This document shows, piece by piece, positions 1 to 11,065 of a stretch of DNA of 64,000 nucleotides (position 1 is the stretch's first letter; the number at the start of each line of letters is the position of its first letter). The stretch spans positions 620,001 through 684,000 of the forward strand of contig CAJFCJ010000010.1 of NCBI GenBank assembly GCA_904063045.1. Reading direction: 5' to 3'. The stretch comes from Dimorphilus gyrociliatus. Its lineage: Eukaryota; Annelida; Polychaeta; Dinophilidae. A program made the translations under genes and the position numbers. Below the pieces are notes generated by a model. The model ran no database searches. It worked only from the letters and a program-made list of their open reading frames with translations, and was not told where the DNA came from.

Positions 1-3000
1 ATTAAAGGGGGGAAGAAAAGGAAGAGGTCTTTTTAATGAATAAGTTATTTAATTAAGAATAACTAGTCTAATGATCGATTGTCGTTTCTCAAACAGTCTA
101 AAACGGCCAACGTTATTAAAGAATATTCAATTATATACGGCACATCCCATTTCGAAACATTCTTGATCGATATCCAACGCCTTTCGCCGAGATAAGCGTC
201 GCTCGGGCCGTCGTCCATCGTATCTCTTTATCGAAATCGATTTTTCCCCCTTATACGGTAAGCTAAACTTTTTCCTTTTCCATGTAATTTTGTTTTTTTT
301 CTTATTATTATAATTCCAATAATTTTTCCGTTAGTTATTCATTTAGTTTATCTATTATTAATAATAGAAAATTTACAGTTCGTAACCCAGTCTTTAATTC
401 AATGTTATTCTATTATTTGTTTATTTATTAACTCTTTCTTTGATACGAAGGTCTGCTTAATCAAACGTCAATCGCCTCCCTTCTTGCAGTCACGGCCGAC
501 GGAGGAAATGAAAAGATCGATCGACGCGAATATAAATGGTACAGAAATTCTCCCCTTTCTCTTTTCGACAACTGCAATAGCGATGAGCAATATCGAATTA
601 GGCTCGCGGCCATAACTCTCTACTTAATACTTTACATAATTCCGCTTGCCTACTGCAGAATTTGACGGAATATATATGCTTTATGTGAAAAAGCTTATAA
701 AAACACATATAAAGCCTTTATATATTTTTTATACATAGTATATCCTGACATGGTATACTAATATGCATTCATATATAAATTATTCTTTTCCTTTCCTTTC
801 TGTTCCCTCTTGCTTTCCCATTCATTTCTCTATCTCTAAGAAAACTTGGCTGTATAAAGCTCGAAATTACAGAATCAATACGAATTGCGTACCCGCTTCA
901 CTATCCTGTCTACGCCTTTCTTTCTCACTCCTCTATCTTTCCCGCGTAAGTGCAAAAGGTCGTAGACGCTTTTTTCCAGTTTTCCAGTTCCTTAGATAAG
1001 ACGCTTATGTCAATAAAAAAAATGGTAAAAGTGGGGAGGAAATACCCGAAAATTTAAGTAAAAAAGGAATTCACCGAAAAGGAAACGACATTAAAAAGAA
1101 TCTTGGGAATTCTTTTTCTATATTTTCTATATGTCATATCTGTAATTATCCCTTGGAAGATTATAGGCCGAAGGTGATTAGTAGCTATCGGATTGCATAT
1201 ATTTGACAGGAATCCCACCATACGTCGGTCTAATAGGCCTATAATTGTACTAGAGTGACTCTATAAGAGTTACGATTCTGCTTTTTTTCATTGATGCTTT
1301 TCACAAACGTGACATTCTGTTGTTTCATAATTTACTTGTTGCCTTAAAGAAAACTTTCTTAAAGTAAAAGTCATAAAATGAGAAATAGGCCTATAAAAAT
1401 ATTTCCGTGCAATATTGTATTCACAATTGGAGTTAATTTCTTTTCCACTTTTTTCCATACAATGTAATTCAAAAAGTCACGTGATGTTTTAAATAAAATG
1501 TTAAAATTAAACAATACATGCAGGCGCACCAGCCGTTTATGTCCAACAGTTTTCATATAATACAATGCTGACGGAAAAGTCTTCATCAGAACACTTGCCC
1601 GCCAAATGATCGTCTAGACGCCGCAAATAATTAAATGTATAGGCAGACAAAGAGTTATGCAAACGATTCTCGATTATCGAAGCGTCTCTTTGTTTAAATA
1701 GGCATATAAGGCAGAATAACTATAAAAGACCCCTTTTTCCTCTTAATTCAAGAATAATGGAATAGGCGTGTAAAAATCTGGGATGACGATTTCGAAATAG
1801 ATGTTCGACGTTTTTTACATTGATCTGTATATAGGTCTATATGCATAAATTATAATATGAACTAGTCTATTTATGGAACAATTTATTGGGCGTCGTCAAA
1901 AATCGATGAAAGAAGCGCTGAAAAACAAGTCAATTAGGCCTAATTGTATAAACCGTACCCTCTTCGTACCAGAGATTACCATGGTAATAGGTAAAAACAA
2001 GGCGCCAGGTGTCGTTTTTGTGTAAGAATTATGAATGATTAAAAGAGACGCTTTACCTGGCTAGGAAAAACTATCGAACGCTTTGCTAGATGTTTGCTAG
2101 CAGTAAACATAGCATATTCTGATCGCGAATTCATGCAAACGAAAATGACGAGACGCTCGCGACCCTAATAGCGTAATTAGACGCCTAAAAAGTAGGAGAT
2201 GCTCGCGGCGGCGTTGTAAGATTCGTTAGTTAATTATCAGCTAGTTTAAGTGGCTTTGGTCAGAACAAAGTAATTGCACAAAAGCGTTCGAATTAGCAAT
2301 AAATTCTCGAAAGACGCGCGAATAAACCGTCCAATTAGGGGCGTCGGTCCGTCGGCGATAAATTAATAAAACATATCGAACGAGATTCGAATCGCAAAAA
2401 TTTCCGAGTCTAGCAAACAAGCCTCAATTATTCGCGCCGTCAACTTTCTCGAACGCTTCGGCGAACAGCGTCTCCGAGTATATTTTTCTAACGCATAAGT
2501 TTAACGTCTACTCACACGTGTCAAGTAGAGGAAGAGTATAAGGTCCGACGAAAAGCAGCGTCTTTTTTCAATTGACGCCCATAAGCGTCTAACGTAGTTA
2601 GAAAGCGGCACGAAAAAGTAGTGCGGTCTCAATGGTATCTGTACGCGTACTGCAAATAATCCGTTGCGGAACCGTGCGCCACTTTATATGCGGCGTCACT
2701 TCCGGTGTAACTACGGTGACGAAATTGGCAACGCCCTAAACGTTTATACAAGCCTATTCTAGATTAAATGATAAATTTCTTAGAAGAAGAAAAAAAAAGA
2801 GAGGAAAATTTTCCGAACTAATTTCGATTTTCCCATCACGAATCTTGCTCCCTTTCGCAATCATCATCAAATTCTAAGTTTTTTTTTATTGTTATTCTAA
2901 AAAGGTGAATATTCCTTAAAAAATCAATTAGTAGATAGTTTTAAAAAATATAGAATTAATTAAAATATAAAACGAGGAAATATAACCAAAGGACACAAAA

Positions 3001-3087
3001 CAAAAAAGAGAAAACACTAGTAAATAATATACATTTTTCATTCAGTAGGCCTACAATGCAAGTTTGCCGTCCCACCGCCAGATGGCA
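1..3087. other. Gene-free region with TAGGCCTA palindromes
   Basis: No convincing coding exon was found on either strand. Short open stretches lack family resemblance and consistent splice sites. The segment is visibly less AT-rich than the deserts further on, particularly about 2080-2760, where CG dinucleotides and GCGTC strings are common. It carries perfect palindromes centred on TAGGCCTA at 1233-1242, 1385-1394, 1931-1946 and 3045-3054. It lies downstream of the GLYR1 stop codon, so part of it may be the 3' flank of that gene and part the regulatory region of a gene left of the window. Confidence 0.6.
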
Positions 3088-6000
3088 TTAAACATCAGCT
3101 GCTCGGCAAATCGAAGCAACGTCCCTATCCGAATAACCTTTTGCCTTCGCGACTTTCAAGAACTGATATAAAACAAATAATATCGTTAATTTACGGAAAT
3201 AAATAATCAAATGATAAACGGTCTAATTATAGCGCATCAATTCTCAATTAATATAAATTATATTACGAGGTGGCGCTGTCAAATAGGAATTCTATTTGTT
3301 TCTATTACTGAAAACAACGGATTATTCTTACTTCATTAACTGCACTAGTCACGTGCATAGGTTGATCAATCGAGTTTGCCATATCCATAACTAACTGCAC
3401 ATCCTTTTGCAAATGTTTCAAATGGAAAGTTGGTTCAAAATGACTGAGAAGCATATCTGAGAGAAAACAAATAATAAAGAATGATTAATTCTTCTTTAAG
3501 ATTAGAGAAATTGCTTAATCAATAAGACTGATTGTTTCTTTTACCGTTTCCTTTCGATGATAAAAGTTCACAGTTAGCAGTAGTGTGTCGAAGAACTTGA
3601 ATCACGTGGTCCTGATCTAATCCTGACTTGTCAGCTAATACCAAACTTTCAGCCAGTGCTCCAAGCATATTCGCCTGAATAATCGACATAATCAACGCCA
3701 TTTTTGTTCCATTTCCGATTTCGCCTGAAATTGAGAAGCCGTGTTAAGAAATATAACGGAGAAACGAGTGCCATTTCTCTTCCGGTCAGGTGACACACAG
3801 CGGACCTATTTTTCTCTCAATTCTAGAGTTTATGCTATCTTCTTTCTTTTAGTTAAATTACTTTTTTTTCTCACCTAAAAAGAACCATTTCTTGCTCATA
3901 GCCTCAAAACAAGTGAAACAATCGTCATAGAGCGACCTATCGCCGGACGCCAGGATGACGAGCTGGCCTTCGGATGCCAATTGCTTATTTCCGCAGACGG
4001 GAGCGTGAAGAAAATTACCGCCTGCCGACGTGACCGCCTGAAAAAGATTCTTAATGAAAAAAAAGAAAACCTCAAATAATAATAGTAAATAGAAATTTCT
4101 AGGTCTTTTCCCCGCTTCCCTCTCTTTCTTATTTAATCCCCTCTTTCCTATTCGCATTAACCAGAAAACGGATTTGTTTTAATAAAAGAAAAAGCTGGTC
4201 TCAAAAGGTCTAGACAAAATTAAAATTCTAACATCATAAATATGTCTTGTAGTTGTGACATCAACAGTTGACATATCCACAAAGCCTTTTCCGTTGCTGA
4301 TTCCTTTCAGAACTCCATTTTTGCCGAAAACAAGCTATAAAAACAGAAAATTAATTAGAATGGAATATAAAAGATAGCCCACGGAGAATATCTATATGTA
4401 ATTATGCATGAACATGCAAATACAAACAAGAAGTAGGTTTTCAGTAGAAATAGAGGGCGAGGTTAAGGCTATATTTGGTACTTCAATACTTAAAAGTTTA
4501 ATTAAGTAAAAACTTTGACATCACATTTAAGGAGAAGTCAATTTTTTAAATAGAGCCACTTGCTTAGTGAAATCCGTATTGAAAAACCGTCCTAATTGTT
4601 TGTTAAGCTATAGAAAAACCGAGCATTTTTTTTCAACGTACAATTCTTTATACACATAGATATATGGCTAAGTATACATTACTGATAAAGCAAACAATTG
4701 AGTAGTGCACTCGAAACTATACGCTCTCCACTAATTTTCCTCCATTATATAGATAAAGGCTTCAAAATAAACGGAAATATGAACAGGATATTTCCAGTTC
4801 GTTCTACTTATTTAAGTCTTAGAACTAGTGCACTCATCTGTTTTTTTTCAAGAGGTCTCACAAACTTCCGGTATAAAAATTTACCACCTAAAGTCGATTG
4901 CCGAAGAAAATCGATTAATCGTTTAAGCTAAGGACTCATCATTAATTAATAAAATATTAACGACAGTTAGAATTTATTCTTAATTGTAGGGCGTTCCTAA
5001 GCAAATTACAAATAGATTAGAATTATAACAGATATGATTGTTTGCTTATTTTTTTTTTTCTAAGATAAAGTTGCTCTTATCCAATAATAAAAAGATTATT
5101 ACAAGAAAAAAGTGATAACCTTGAGAGAACTTCGCTTACCTCTTTTAAGGCATCCGGATCAGAAACGCAAGAAAACGTTATATCACATCCACTTACAACT
5201 TCTTGTGCTGATTTTTCCAACAAAGCTCCAGCCTTTGTTAAGTCTTTGCACTGTTAAAGAATAATTTGGATGATAGTATTAGGATTCTTATTGCAAACTT
5301 CATATTTTATTCATGTTTTTAAGTGATAGGAGATGATCTAATTGGATCAAATGGGCCAATAAATAATGTGTAAGAATGAAGGAAATAGAGCAGTCCAATG
5401 GAAAAGTTTATTGTAAATCTTATATTGAGCTAGAGCTAATTTCCTAATTACAATTCCCAAATAGATAGAATTAGCACCCTACTCGATAATTTACTATTCT
5501 CAAAACGTTAATCGATTAATATCCGCTGAGCGCCAAATATGTGCGCATGCGCATATCACACAACCTTTAGCAGACGACATACTTCTGAACCAACAGTTTC
5601 TCCTCAAAAATTTAAAAAAGCCAATTTTTAAGACGATATTGGCGTTATCTTTGTTTATTAAGATATTCGGTGCTCGGCTAAATATTTAAAATAGCATATT
5701 AGAAGGGCGATCAGGTTTGTAAAGGATTTTTGAGATAATTATTTTTTAATAATAATTTGTTTTGATAAGATTCGTGCGTACTTGGAATTATATGTTATAT
5801 GCGCATATTGTCTTGTTTATATGCTACTTAGAACGAAAACATTTACTAGAATTCCTGACAACAGAATTAAAATTAGCGCTAGTGACCTATAATATTCCTT
5901 TGTATTGAACAAAACGGTGAAAGGATCAAGAGACAAGCTGTCACTGTTGGATTTTTCAATTACACAATACGCTTGCGCCTTCTTATAATAAAAATCTGAC

Positions 6001-9000
6001 GCCCTTCTCACAGATGATTTTACGCTGTAATTCACTCTTTTTCGGATTGTTTGCAAAGCTACCCTTTTTTGTATATCATTACATTGTATATCGATCGGTT
6101 GAAACGAATTCTTTTAAGTGAACAACGCGTCACTAGAAGACAAACGCTTATGGCGATAAGATAAGAAAAACAAAGCATATTCCAGCAGTAAAAGCTAATC
6201 AATTCTTTGTTCGTGAGTCGATATATGATAGCTACATAAAAATGGAACGCTGAGAAACGCCCTTGAAACGCATATTATAATAGATCGTTAAAAGCTTTAT
6301 ACAGTATAAAGTCTGGCGATATGAATAAATTAATGTTCTTATTAATAAATAAGTATAATCTGTCTAACTCAATAAGTCAGATGCAGGGCACACGTAGTCT
6401 AAATCGGTATCGAATATAAACAATATACAGTTATATAGGTCTAAAAAAATGTTATTCTTCCATTTCTAACAGATGCTTAAGGAAAAGCTGAGATGACATG
6501 GTTAAGGTTTGTGAAGAACGGCCAGTTATACTTCCTGTTCTTTATCATTCCGTCAATAGCGACAAACTTATGCCCAAAGGAATGCAAATGCTATAAAACA
6601 AATACTGCAGCGTGCAATTTTAGAATCAGTAAACTAACGAACAATTCGTTAGCTGGATTACCAACAGGATTAGCGGGACTCGACTTAAGCTCATCGAAAA
6701 TTGATGAATTAGACCCGGAATGTTTCGGGAATCTAACATCACTTCGTTCTCTGAACATATCAAAAACATTTTTAAAAACTGTTCCCAATGGCATTTTCAA
6801 GAAATTACAGAACCTACAAGTTTTGAATCTAAGCTATAATTTGCTCAAAAATATTAACCTTCAAGATTCGACTGCAAGCCGAGTAGACCTCTCCTACAAT
6901 CTTTTTAAGAATTTTGAAGTTTGTCATATGCCATTTGCAAGTCACATTACTCTACGCCATAATCATATTCAGAATATTGAATGTAATAATAGATCGAAAC
7001 TAGTCGAATTGGATTTATCTGAAAATCATTTTAACAGCCTTAACTGGTCGAATTTTGATGGTTTAAACCGATTGCGATTACTAAATTTATCATCCAATTT
7101 CATCCGACATCTAACTCGAGGTTCGAAGAATCTAATCGATTTGCAAGAATTAGATCTGAGCCGTAATTCTTTCGCTGTCATTGATGGAGGTGACTTGTCC
7201 GCCTTTCTTAACCTTAACCGACTGCACTTGAATTATTTAAAGCGTCTAGAAAGAGTCTCGTTAGAGGGACTAATAGAATTACGTTATCTCAGTCTAACCA
7301 ACTGCCCTTTGTTGGCTCACATAAATCCAACAAGCTTCGACGGTTTAAACTCTCTGGAGACGCTCGATTTGAGGAGAAACGCCTTGACTAGCATGACACG
7401 CAAGCTGGTAGAAAATCTATCGACTTTAGCGTCCCTTCAACTGGCTGGTAACAAATGGATTTGCGATTGCGAGATGACATGGATAAACGATGTCAATTTT
7501 CTAATCGACGACGCTAAATGCTCTAGACCTAGGCACTACGCTTCATTAAATCTTACGGAATCAACTGGAAATCTAACATGCTCAGAGCCAGTAATATTAG
7601 AGCACACAATAGTAGCAAAAAAGGCCATTGGAAAGTCGGTTATCTTGGAATGTCTAGTTACTGGAACACCTCGACCGAACGTTACATGGATATCAAATAG
7701 GGGGCGTCACATGATGTATCGAGAAGACCCCCAAACATCACACTCACCAAATATATGGCACAAAGCGACTTATTATGCAAGCCATCTAGACGATATAGAA
7801 GAAAGAGTGAAAGTGCTAAAAAATGGTAGCCTATTAATCGAATATGTTCTAAGAACGGACGCAGGAATATATTACTGCCAAGCAGGAAATGCAAGTGCCG
7901 CCGTTAGATTTCGCCTCGACTTTTCTATAATAGGACGCATTGAATTGTATACTTGTCTCATAGGCTTACTAACTGCTGTTGGAATGGGTGTTCTAGCGTT
8001 AGTAATTTCAATCATAAAATACTTGGCCTGGCTGTGTAGTAAAGAGCAAAGACAGAAAAGAAAGTCGGTAAAACAAATACTAACTTCGTTGGGCACCTAT
8101 AAAAGCGCCAAATTCGACCAATTGCACGCTTATAAAACAGCTAAAATAGATGCTTTAAACAAATACAAAACCAGAAAAGTGTCTAAGATGAAGACTTATA
8201 AAAAAGCGACCTTCGGTACAATGTATGCACAAACCACTCGTATGAGGGTTTATTATCACGAGCAAGTAAACAGAATCAGGGAGCAGTGCCTACAGCAGTC
8301 ATTAAAATTACGAGAATCTTATAAGAATATGGATTATGCTGGTAGATTGAGGGAACAGTATACTTGTCAGTTGAGTAAAGTAAGGGATTATAGCTCCGAA
8401 CAGTTGTCCAAGTTGCACGCTCAATATAAAATCCAACAGCAACATTTAATTAAATTGATGGAATTACTAAACATGACAAGTTGCAAATCAGCAATAGAGG
8501 CAGAATGCTTAAGAACAGAAAGTCTTTTATTTGACTTCGATTTGGATTTTGACCAGCACGCTGTTCACGTTCCGCCAATGAAAATGGATGAATTAGATGA
8601 GGCAGATGCTGAATCATTGATGATGAATTCAGATCCGTCACCTCATCCCAAGCGTAAAAGACTACATAAAAAGCGACATTTGACTGACGAACATTCAGAC
8701 GACGAAGACGATATACTAGTTGAAAATTACGGCCCCAAAGAAGACGATGGATCACATCTCAACAATGAATCAAGATTAAGAAAGAAAAGGAGGCAGAAAC
8801 AGCATCGTACATCGGTTGTAGTTGAAATAGGTAATTATGGTACAAGACAAGAGGAGGACGAAGAGCTTCCTTGTTGTTCAGATAAAGTTTAAGAAATTTA
8901 AAGATATTGCACAAAATCACTATAAACACTTTTCTCGTTAATTATTATGCCAAAAACTAATAAGTTATCTTAATAAATACTGATTTATGTTTTAATAATT

Positions 9001-10333
9001 TAATTTTTAATCCCAATGGAAATGTCGCTTTTGTACTAGTTTTTGAGTTCGCGAGGGTTAGTGAAAGATAGAGCGAGACATGCATATATTCATTTCATTT
9101 TCACTTACCTTTGAATTACTCCTATTCCAAATTGTCACTTCGTGACCACTTCTTAATAAATTAGCAACCATGCCGTGCCCCATATTTCCAATGCCAAGAA
9201 ATCCGATTCGTTGCGGTGTTGGTATAGTAGAAGTTGGGGTTGCAGTTGCCGCCAAAACTCCCGATTCTCTTTTAGGAGTTCCATCTCTGCTCGTTTGCTG
9301 TACAAGTTAAAAACATTTGTATTTAAAAATGTTTCAATCTTTTTTATCGTATTTACAGAATTAGTATCATCTTCTTCTACTCCCCAGGTAAATTTCGTGC
9401 TGTGACGCCTCATACTCTGAATAACAATTCAATGTCTTCATCAATGAATTATTCAAATACAATTTATAAAGAATCCTACATAATAAATTATTACTAGTCT
9501 ATAAGAAAAAAAAAGATATAATATGCATGTTTTTACCGCTTCGGTTGAGGATTCGGCCAATTCTGATTTTGCTCCAGCAGTCTTTGACTTTTTAACTTCA
9601 GATGAAGCTGTAGATGTTACAGGTGATGATGTTCGTTTTGGAGGCTAGAATTTTTCAACACAAACAAATGTAGAAAATATTAGATATAAAATTAAACATT
9701 TAAAATTAATTACCCTGCCCCTAGGTTTTTTATCACGTTCTTTTTCTTCAACAAGAGAAAAGAAGGCTTTTTCGTCTGGAGATTTAAATGGCTGCAAAAA
9801 TTGTTCTTTAAAATCACAACAATAAATATAAAGTTTTCATTTACTTCAAGAGGAGCATTTGAATCTCTTGTCTTTTCTAATTCTGCTACGGCATCTTTCA
9901 AGCTTTTTTTCGCATTCGTTGGAAGGAACTTATCTTTGTTTTCTTCATACGGATGAAGTTGGTCTTCAGCTATCCAGGCGCTATGCAAATTTGGTTTAAC
10001 AATAATAGAGATCTATTATCCAATTTATACATACTAGTTTTTGCTACCAAAAAAATAAACGAATTTCTGCGATTTTTTATTATGTGATTTCTTAACTTCT
10101 GAGTTTGGCGTTACGATCTGGACGTTTAAATTGTTTAAATTAAACATACGAATATAAAGAACAGATCAAAATTTAAAAGCGTCACTTGGCACTCAGATAT
10201 ACAAACCTTCCCGGGCCATTCTCGATATCCTTTCATCTTCGCCCTGGAAAATTAAAATTTTTTTTCAATTAATTTTTATTTGTTATGTAATGATATACAC
10301 TTACCAGACATAATCGTTTTGTTTAAGCGACAT
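3088..10333 (-). CDS. GLYR1: GLYR1/NP60 (PWWP, AT-hook and 3-hydroxyisobutyrate dehydrogenase-like domain)
   Basis: Fourteen exons join in frame to about 491 residues (human protein about 550). Exons, 5' to 3' on the minus strand: 10333-10305, 10243-10207, 10117-10035, 9980-9845, 9791-9714, 9644-9537, 9416-9357, 9297-9109, 5250-5140, 4334-4233, 4037-3875, 3724-3545, 3456-3332, 3162-3088. Residues 1-90 form a PWWP domain (DYVWAKMKGYREWPGK; AWIAEDQL). An AT-hook (RGRPPK) lies near 119-124. The Rossmann motif GIGNMG is near 212-217, followed by a beta-hydroxyacid-dehydrogenase fold (CDITFSCVSDPDA; APVCGNKQLASEG). Members of this family are nucleosome-associated factors that bind methylated H3K36 through the PWWP domain and help transcription through chromatin. 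Where active dehydrogenases have the catalytic Lys, this protein has Ala (GNGTKMALIMS), so it is probably not an enzyme. The start is the first ATG fitting the PWWP N-terminus. The intron 5251-9108 contains another gene. Confidence 0.95.
5542..5553. promoter_or_regulatory. TGCGCATGCGCA palindrome (NRF1-type site)
   Basis: A perfect 12-bp palindrome matching the consensus of the NRF1/EWG transcription factor family (YGCGCAYGCGCR). It lies in the GLYR1 intron about 0.95 kb upstream of the nested LRR-Ig start codon, so it could belong to the promoter of that gene. The motif match is seen; binding is inferred. Confidence 0.4.
6473..6496 (+). other. uORF overlapping the LRR-Ig start codon
   Basis: ATG at 6473 opens a seven-codon frame (MLKEKLR) whose TGA at 6494-6496 overlaps the main ATG at 6493 in the arrangement ATGA. 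If the transcript includes it, this overlap would allow stop-restart coupling or lower initiation on the main frame. A strong acceptor (TTTCTAACAG) ends at 6472, just before the uORF, so the mature 5' end may begin there. Confidence 0.45.
6493..8892 (+). CDS. LRR and Ig domain transmembrane protein with 11-residue Tyr repeats (nested)
   Basis: A single uninterrupted frame of 799 codons. A signal peptide (about 1-25) is followed by a Cys-rich LRR N-cap (CPKECKC), about ten leucine-rich repeats (60-320), an LRR C-cap (Cys 324, 326, 343, 363) and one Ig domain (Cys 387, Trp 399, Cys 462 in GIYYCQAG). A single membrane helix spans about 484-510, followed by a basic stop-transfer segment. This is the layout of LRRIG proteins (Kekkon, LINGO, AMIGO types), cell-surface receptors and adhesion molecules. 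The roughly 290-residue cytoplasmic tail is unusual: Tyr-Lys units recur exactly every 11 residues (Y536, Y547, Y558, Y569) and grade into a coiled-coil-like segment to about 655. A mixed acidic and basic end follows, with RKRLHKKRH. No close orthologue is recognised. The gene lies entirely inside a GLYR1 intron on the opposite strand. A polyadenylation signal, AATAAA, lies near 8972. Confidence 0.93.
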   Translation: MTWLRFVKNGQLYFLFFIIPSIATNLCPKECKCYKTNTAACNFRISKLTNNSLAGLPTGLAGLDLSSSKIDELDPECFGNLTSLRSLNISKTFLKTVPNGIFKKLQNLQVLNLSYNLLKNINLQDSTASRVDLSYNLFKNFEVCHMPFASHITLRHNHIQNIECNNRSKLVELDLSENHFNSLNWSNFDGLNRLRLLNLSSNFIRHLTRGSKNLIDLQELDLSRNSFAVIDGGDLSAFLNLNRLHLNYLKRLERVSLEGLIELRYLSLTNCPLLAHINPTSFDGLNSLETLDLRRNALTSMTRKLVENLSTLASLQLAGNKWICDCEMTWINDVNFLIDDAKCSRPRHYASLNLTESTGNLTCSEPVILEHTIVAKKAIGKSVILECLVTGTPRPNVTWISNRGRHMMYREDPQTSHSPNIWHKATYYASHLDDIEERVKVLKNGSLLIEYVLRTDAGIYYCQAGNASAAVRFRLDFSIIGRIELYTCLIGLLTAVGMGVLALVISIIKYLAWLCSKEQRQKRKSVKQILTSLGTYKSAKFDQLHAYKTAKIDALNKYKTRKVSKMKTYKKATFGTMYAQTTRMRVYYHEQVNRIREQCLQQSLKLRESYKNMDYAGRLREQYTCQLSKVRDYSSEQLSKLHAQYKIQQQHLIKLMELLNMTSCKSAIEAECLRTESLLFDFDLDFDQHAVHVPPMKMDELDEADAESLMMNSDPSPHPKRKRLHKKRHLTDEHSDDEDDILVENYGPKEDDGSHLNNESRLRKKRRQKQHRTSVVVEIGNYGTRQEEDEELPCCSDKV

Positions 10334-11065
10334 TTTATCCAGATACCGCTCAGTAACTTTCCGGATATCCTGAAAAGTACAACTAATATCCAGACGGAGT
10401 TAGGATTAGCAGCATATCGGGAAATGACTACATGTTTCCTTATCAAAATTTGGTCATAGTGATCTAAAGCTAGGAGAAATTACAGAAATTATGATTGTAA
10501 ACTGTCATAGATTATTTTTTTTTATAATTAAAGGATTAAAAATGATTTAGTGCCTGCATTTTGCGATATATTTTATCAGTTTCATGGAAACGATGGTATA
10601 TATACCACTCGTTTTCATCATAGATAGAACGAAATGGCAAAAAATGGCGCTTTAAAAAAAATTCGTTTTTTAATTTCAATTTTTTAGCTGAAATTGACTT
10701 GTTAGATTGTTTTTTTCAGCTTATTATTACAAATATATATATGGCTATTCGTTGAATGCTTTAGTTTTGACCTGAAACTCCACTTAGTTGAAAACATTAG
10801 ACATTTATTTTCCTTTTAAAAGTTAAAAAATGATTTTACTCACAAACCAACAGCTCTATATGAAAATAGTTATAGAACTCACGTCTGTTCATATTTTTAA
10901 TTTAGTGCTATATCTCTTTGTAAAATACATTGAAAAATCGAGAATGTACATATATTTGTTTTACAGTTGAGTAATCAGGAGAAAGCGTTGAATTTTCTTA
11001 ACATATTACAGATTTTAAACTAATAAAGTACAATTAATTAAGAGGTTATTTTAAAAATAATCAAA
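10334..11065. promoter_or_regulatory. Divergent promoter region GLYR1 / GCNA
   Basis: The two start codons lie 732 bp apart on opposite strands, so this interval must contain both 5' ends. On the minus strand a strong acceptor (TACTTTTCAG) ends at 10370, 36 nt before the GLYR1 ATG. On the plus strand an acceptor-like ATATTACAG ends at 11011, 54 nt before the GCNA ATG. No coding potential and no obvious TATA-centred core were identified in this AT-rich DNA. Confidence 0.5.

Larger units (their letters stand above)
5251..9108 (-). other. 3.86-kb GLYR1 intron hosting a nested gene
   Basis: This intron separates the Rossmann-motif exon (ending 9109, donor GTAAGTG) from the exon beginning CKDLTKAG (start 5250, acceptor AACAG). 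The other GLYR1 introns are roughly 50-900 bp. It encloses the complete LRR-Ig gene on the plus strand (6493-8892). The remainder, 5254-6470, contains a perfect TGCGCATGCGCA palindrome at 5542-5553 and otherwise AT-rich sequence. Confidence 0.9.

Noticed and set aside
489-538. Possible exon after TTCTTGCAG with a donor at GTACAG
   Set aside because: Short, no recognisable protein similarity and no neighbouring exon in a matching frame.
2330-2390. tRNA-like box B (GATTCGAATC)
   Set aside because: No matching box A at the right distance and no acceptor stem or anticodon arm could be folded.
8450-8755. Minus-strand frame of 101 codons in the LRR-Ig tail
   Set aside because: Antisense shadow of the coding exon; no domain or splice support.
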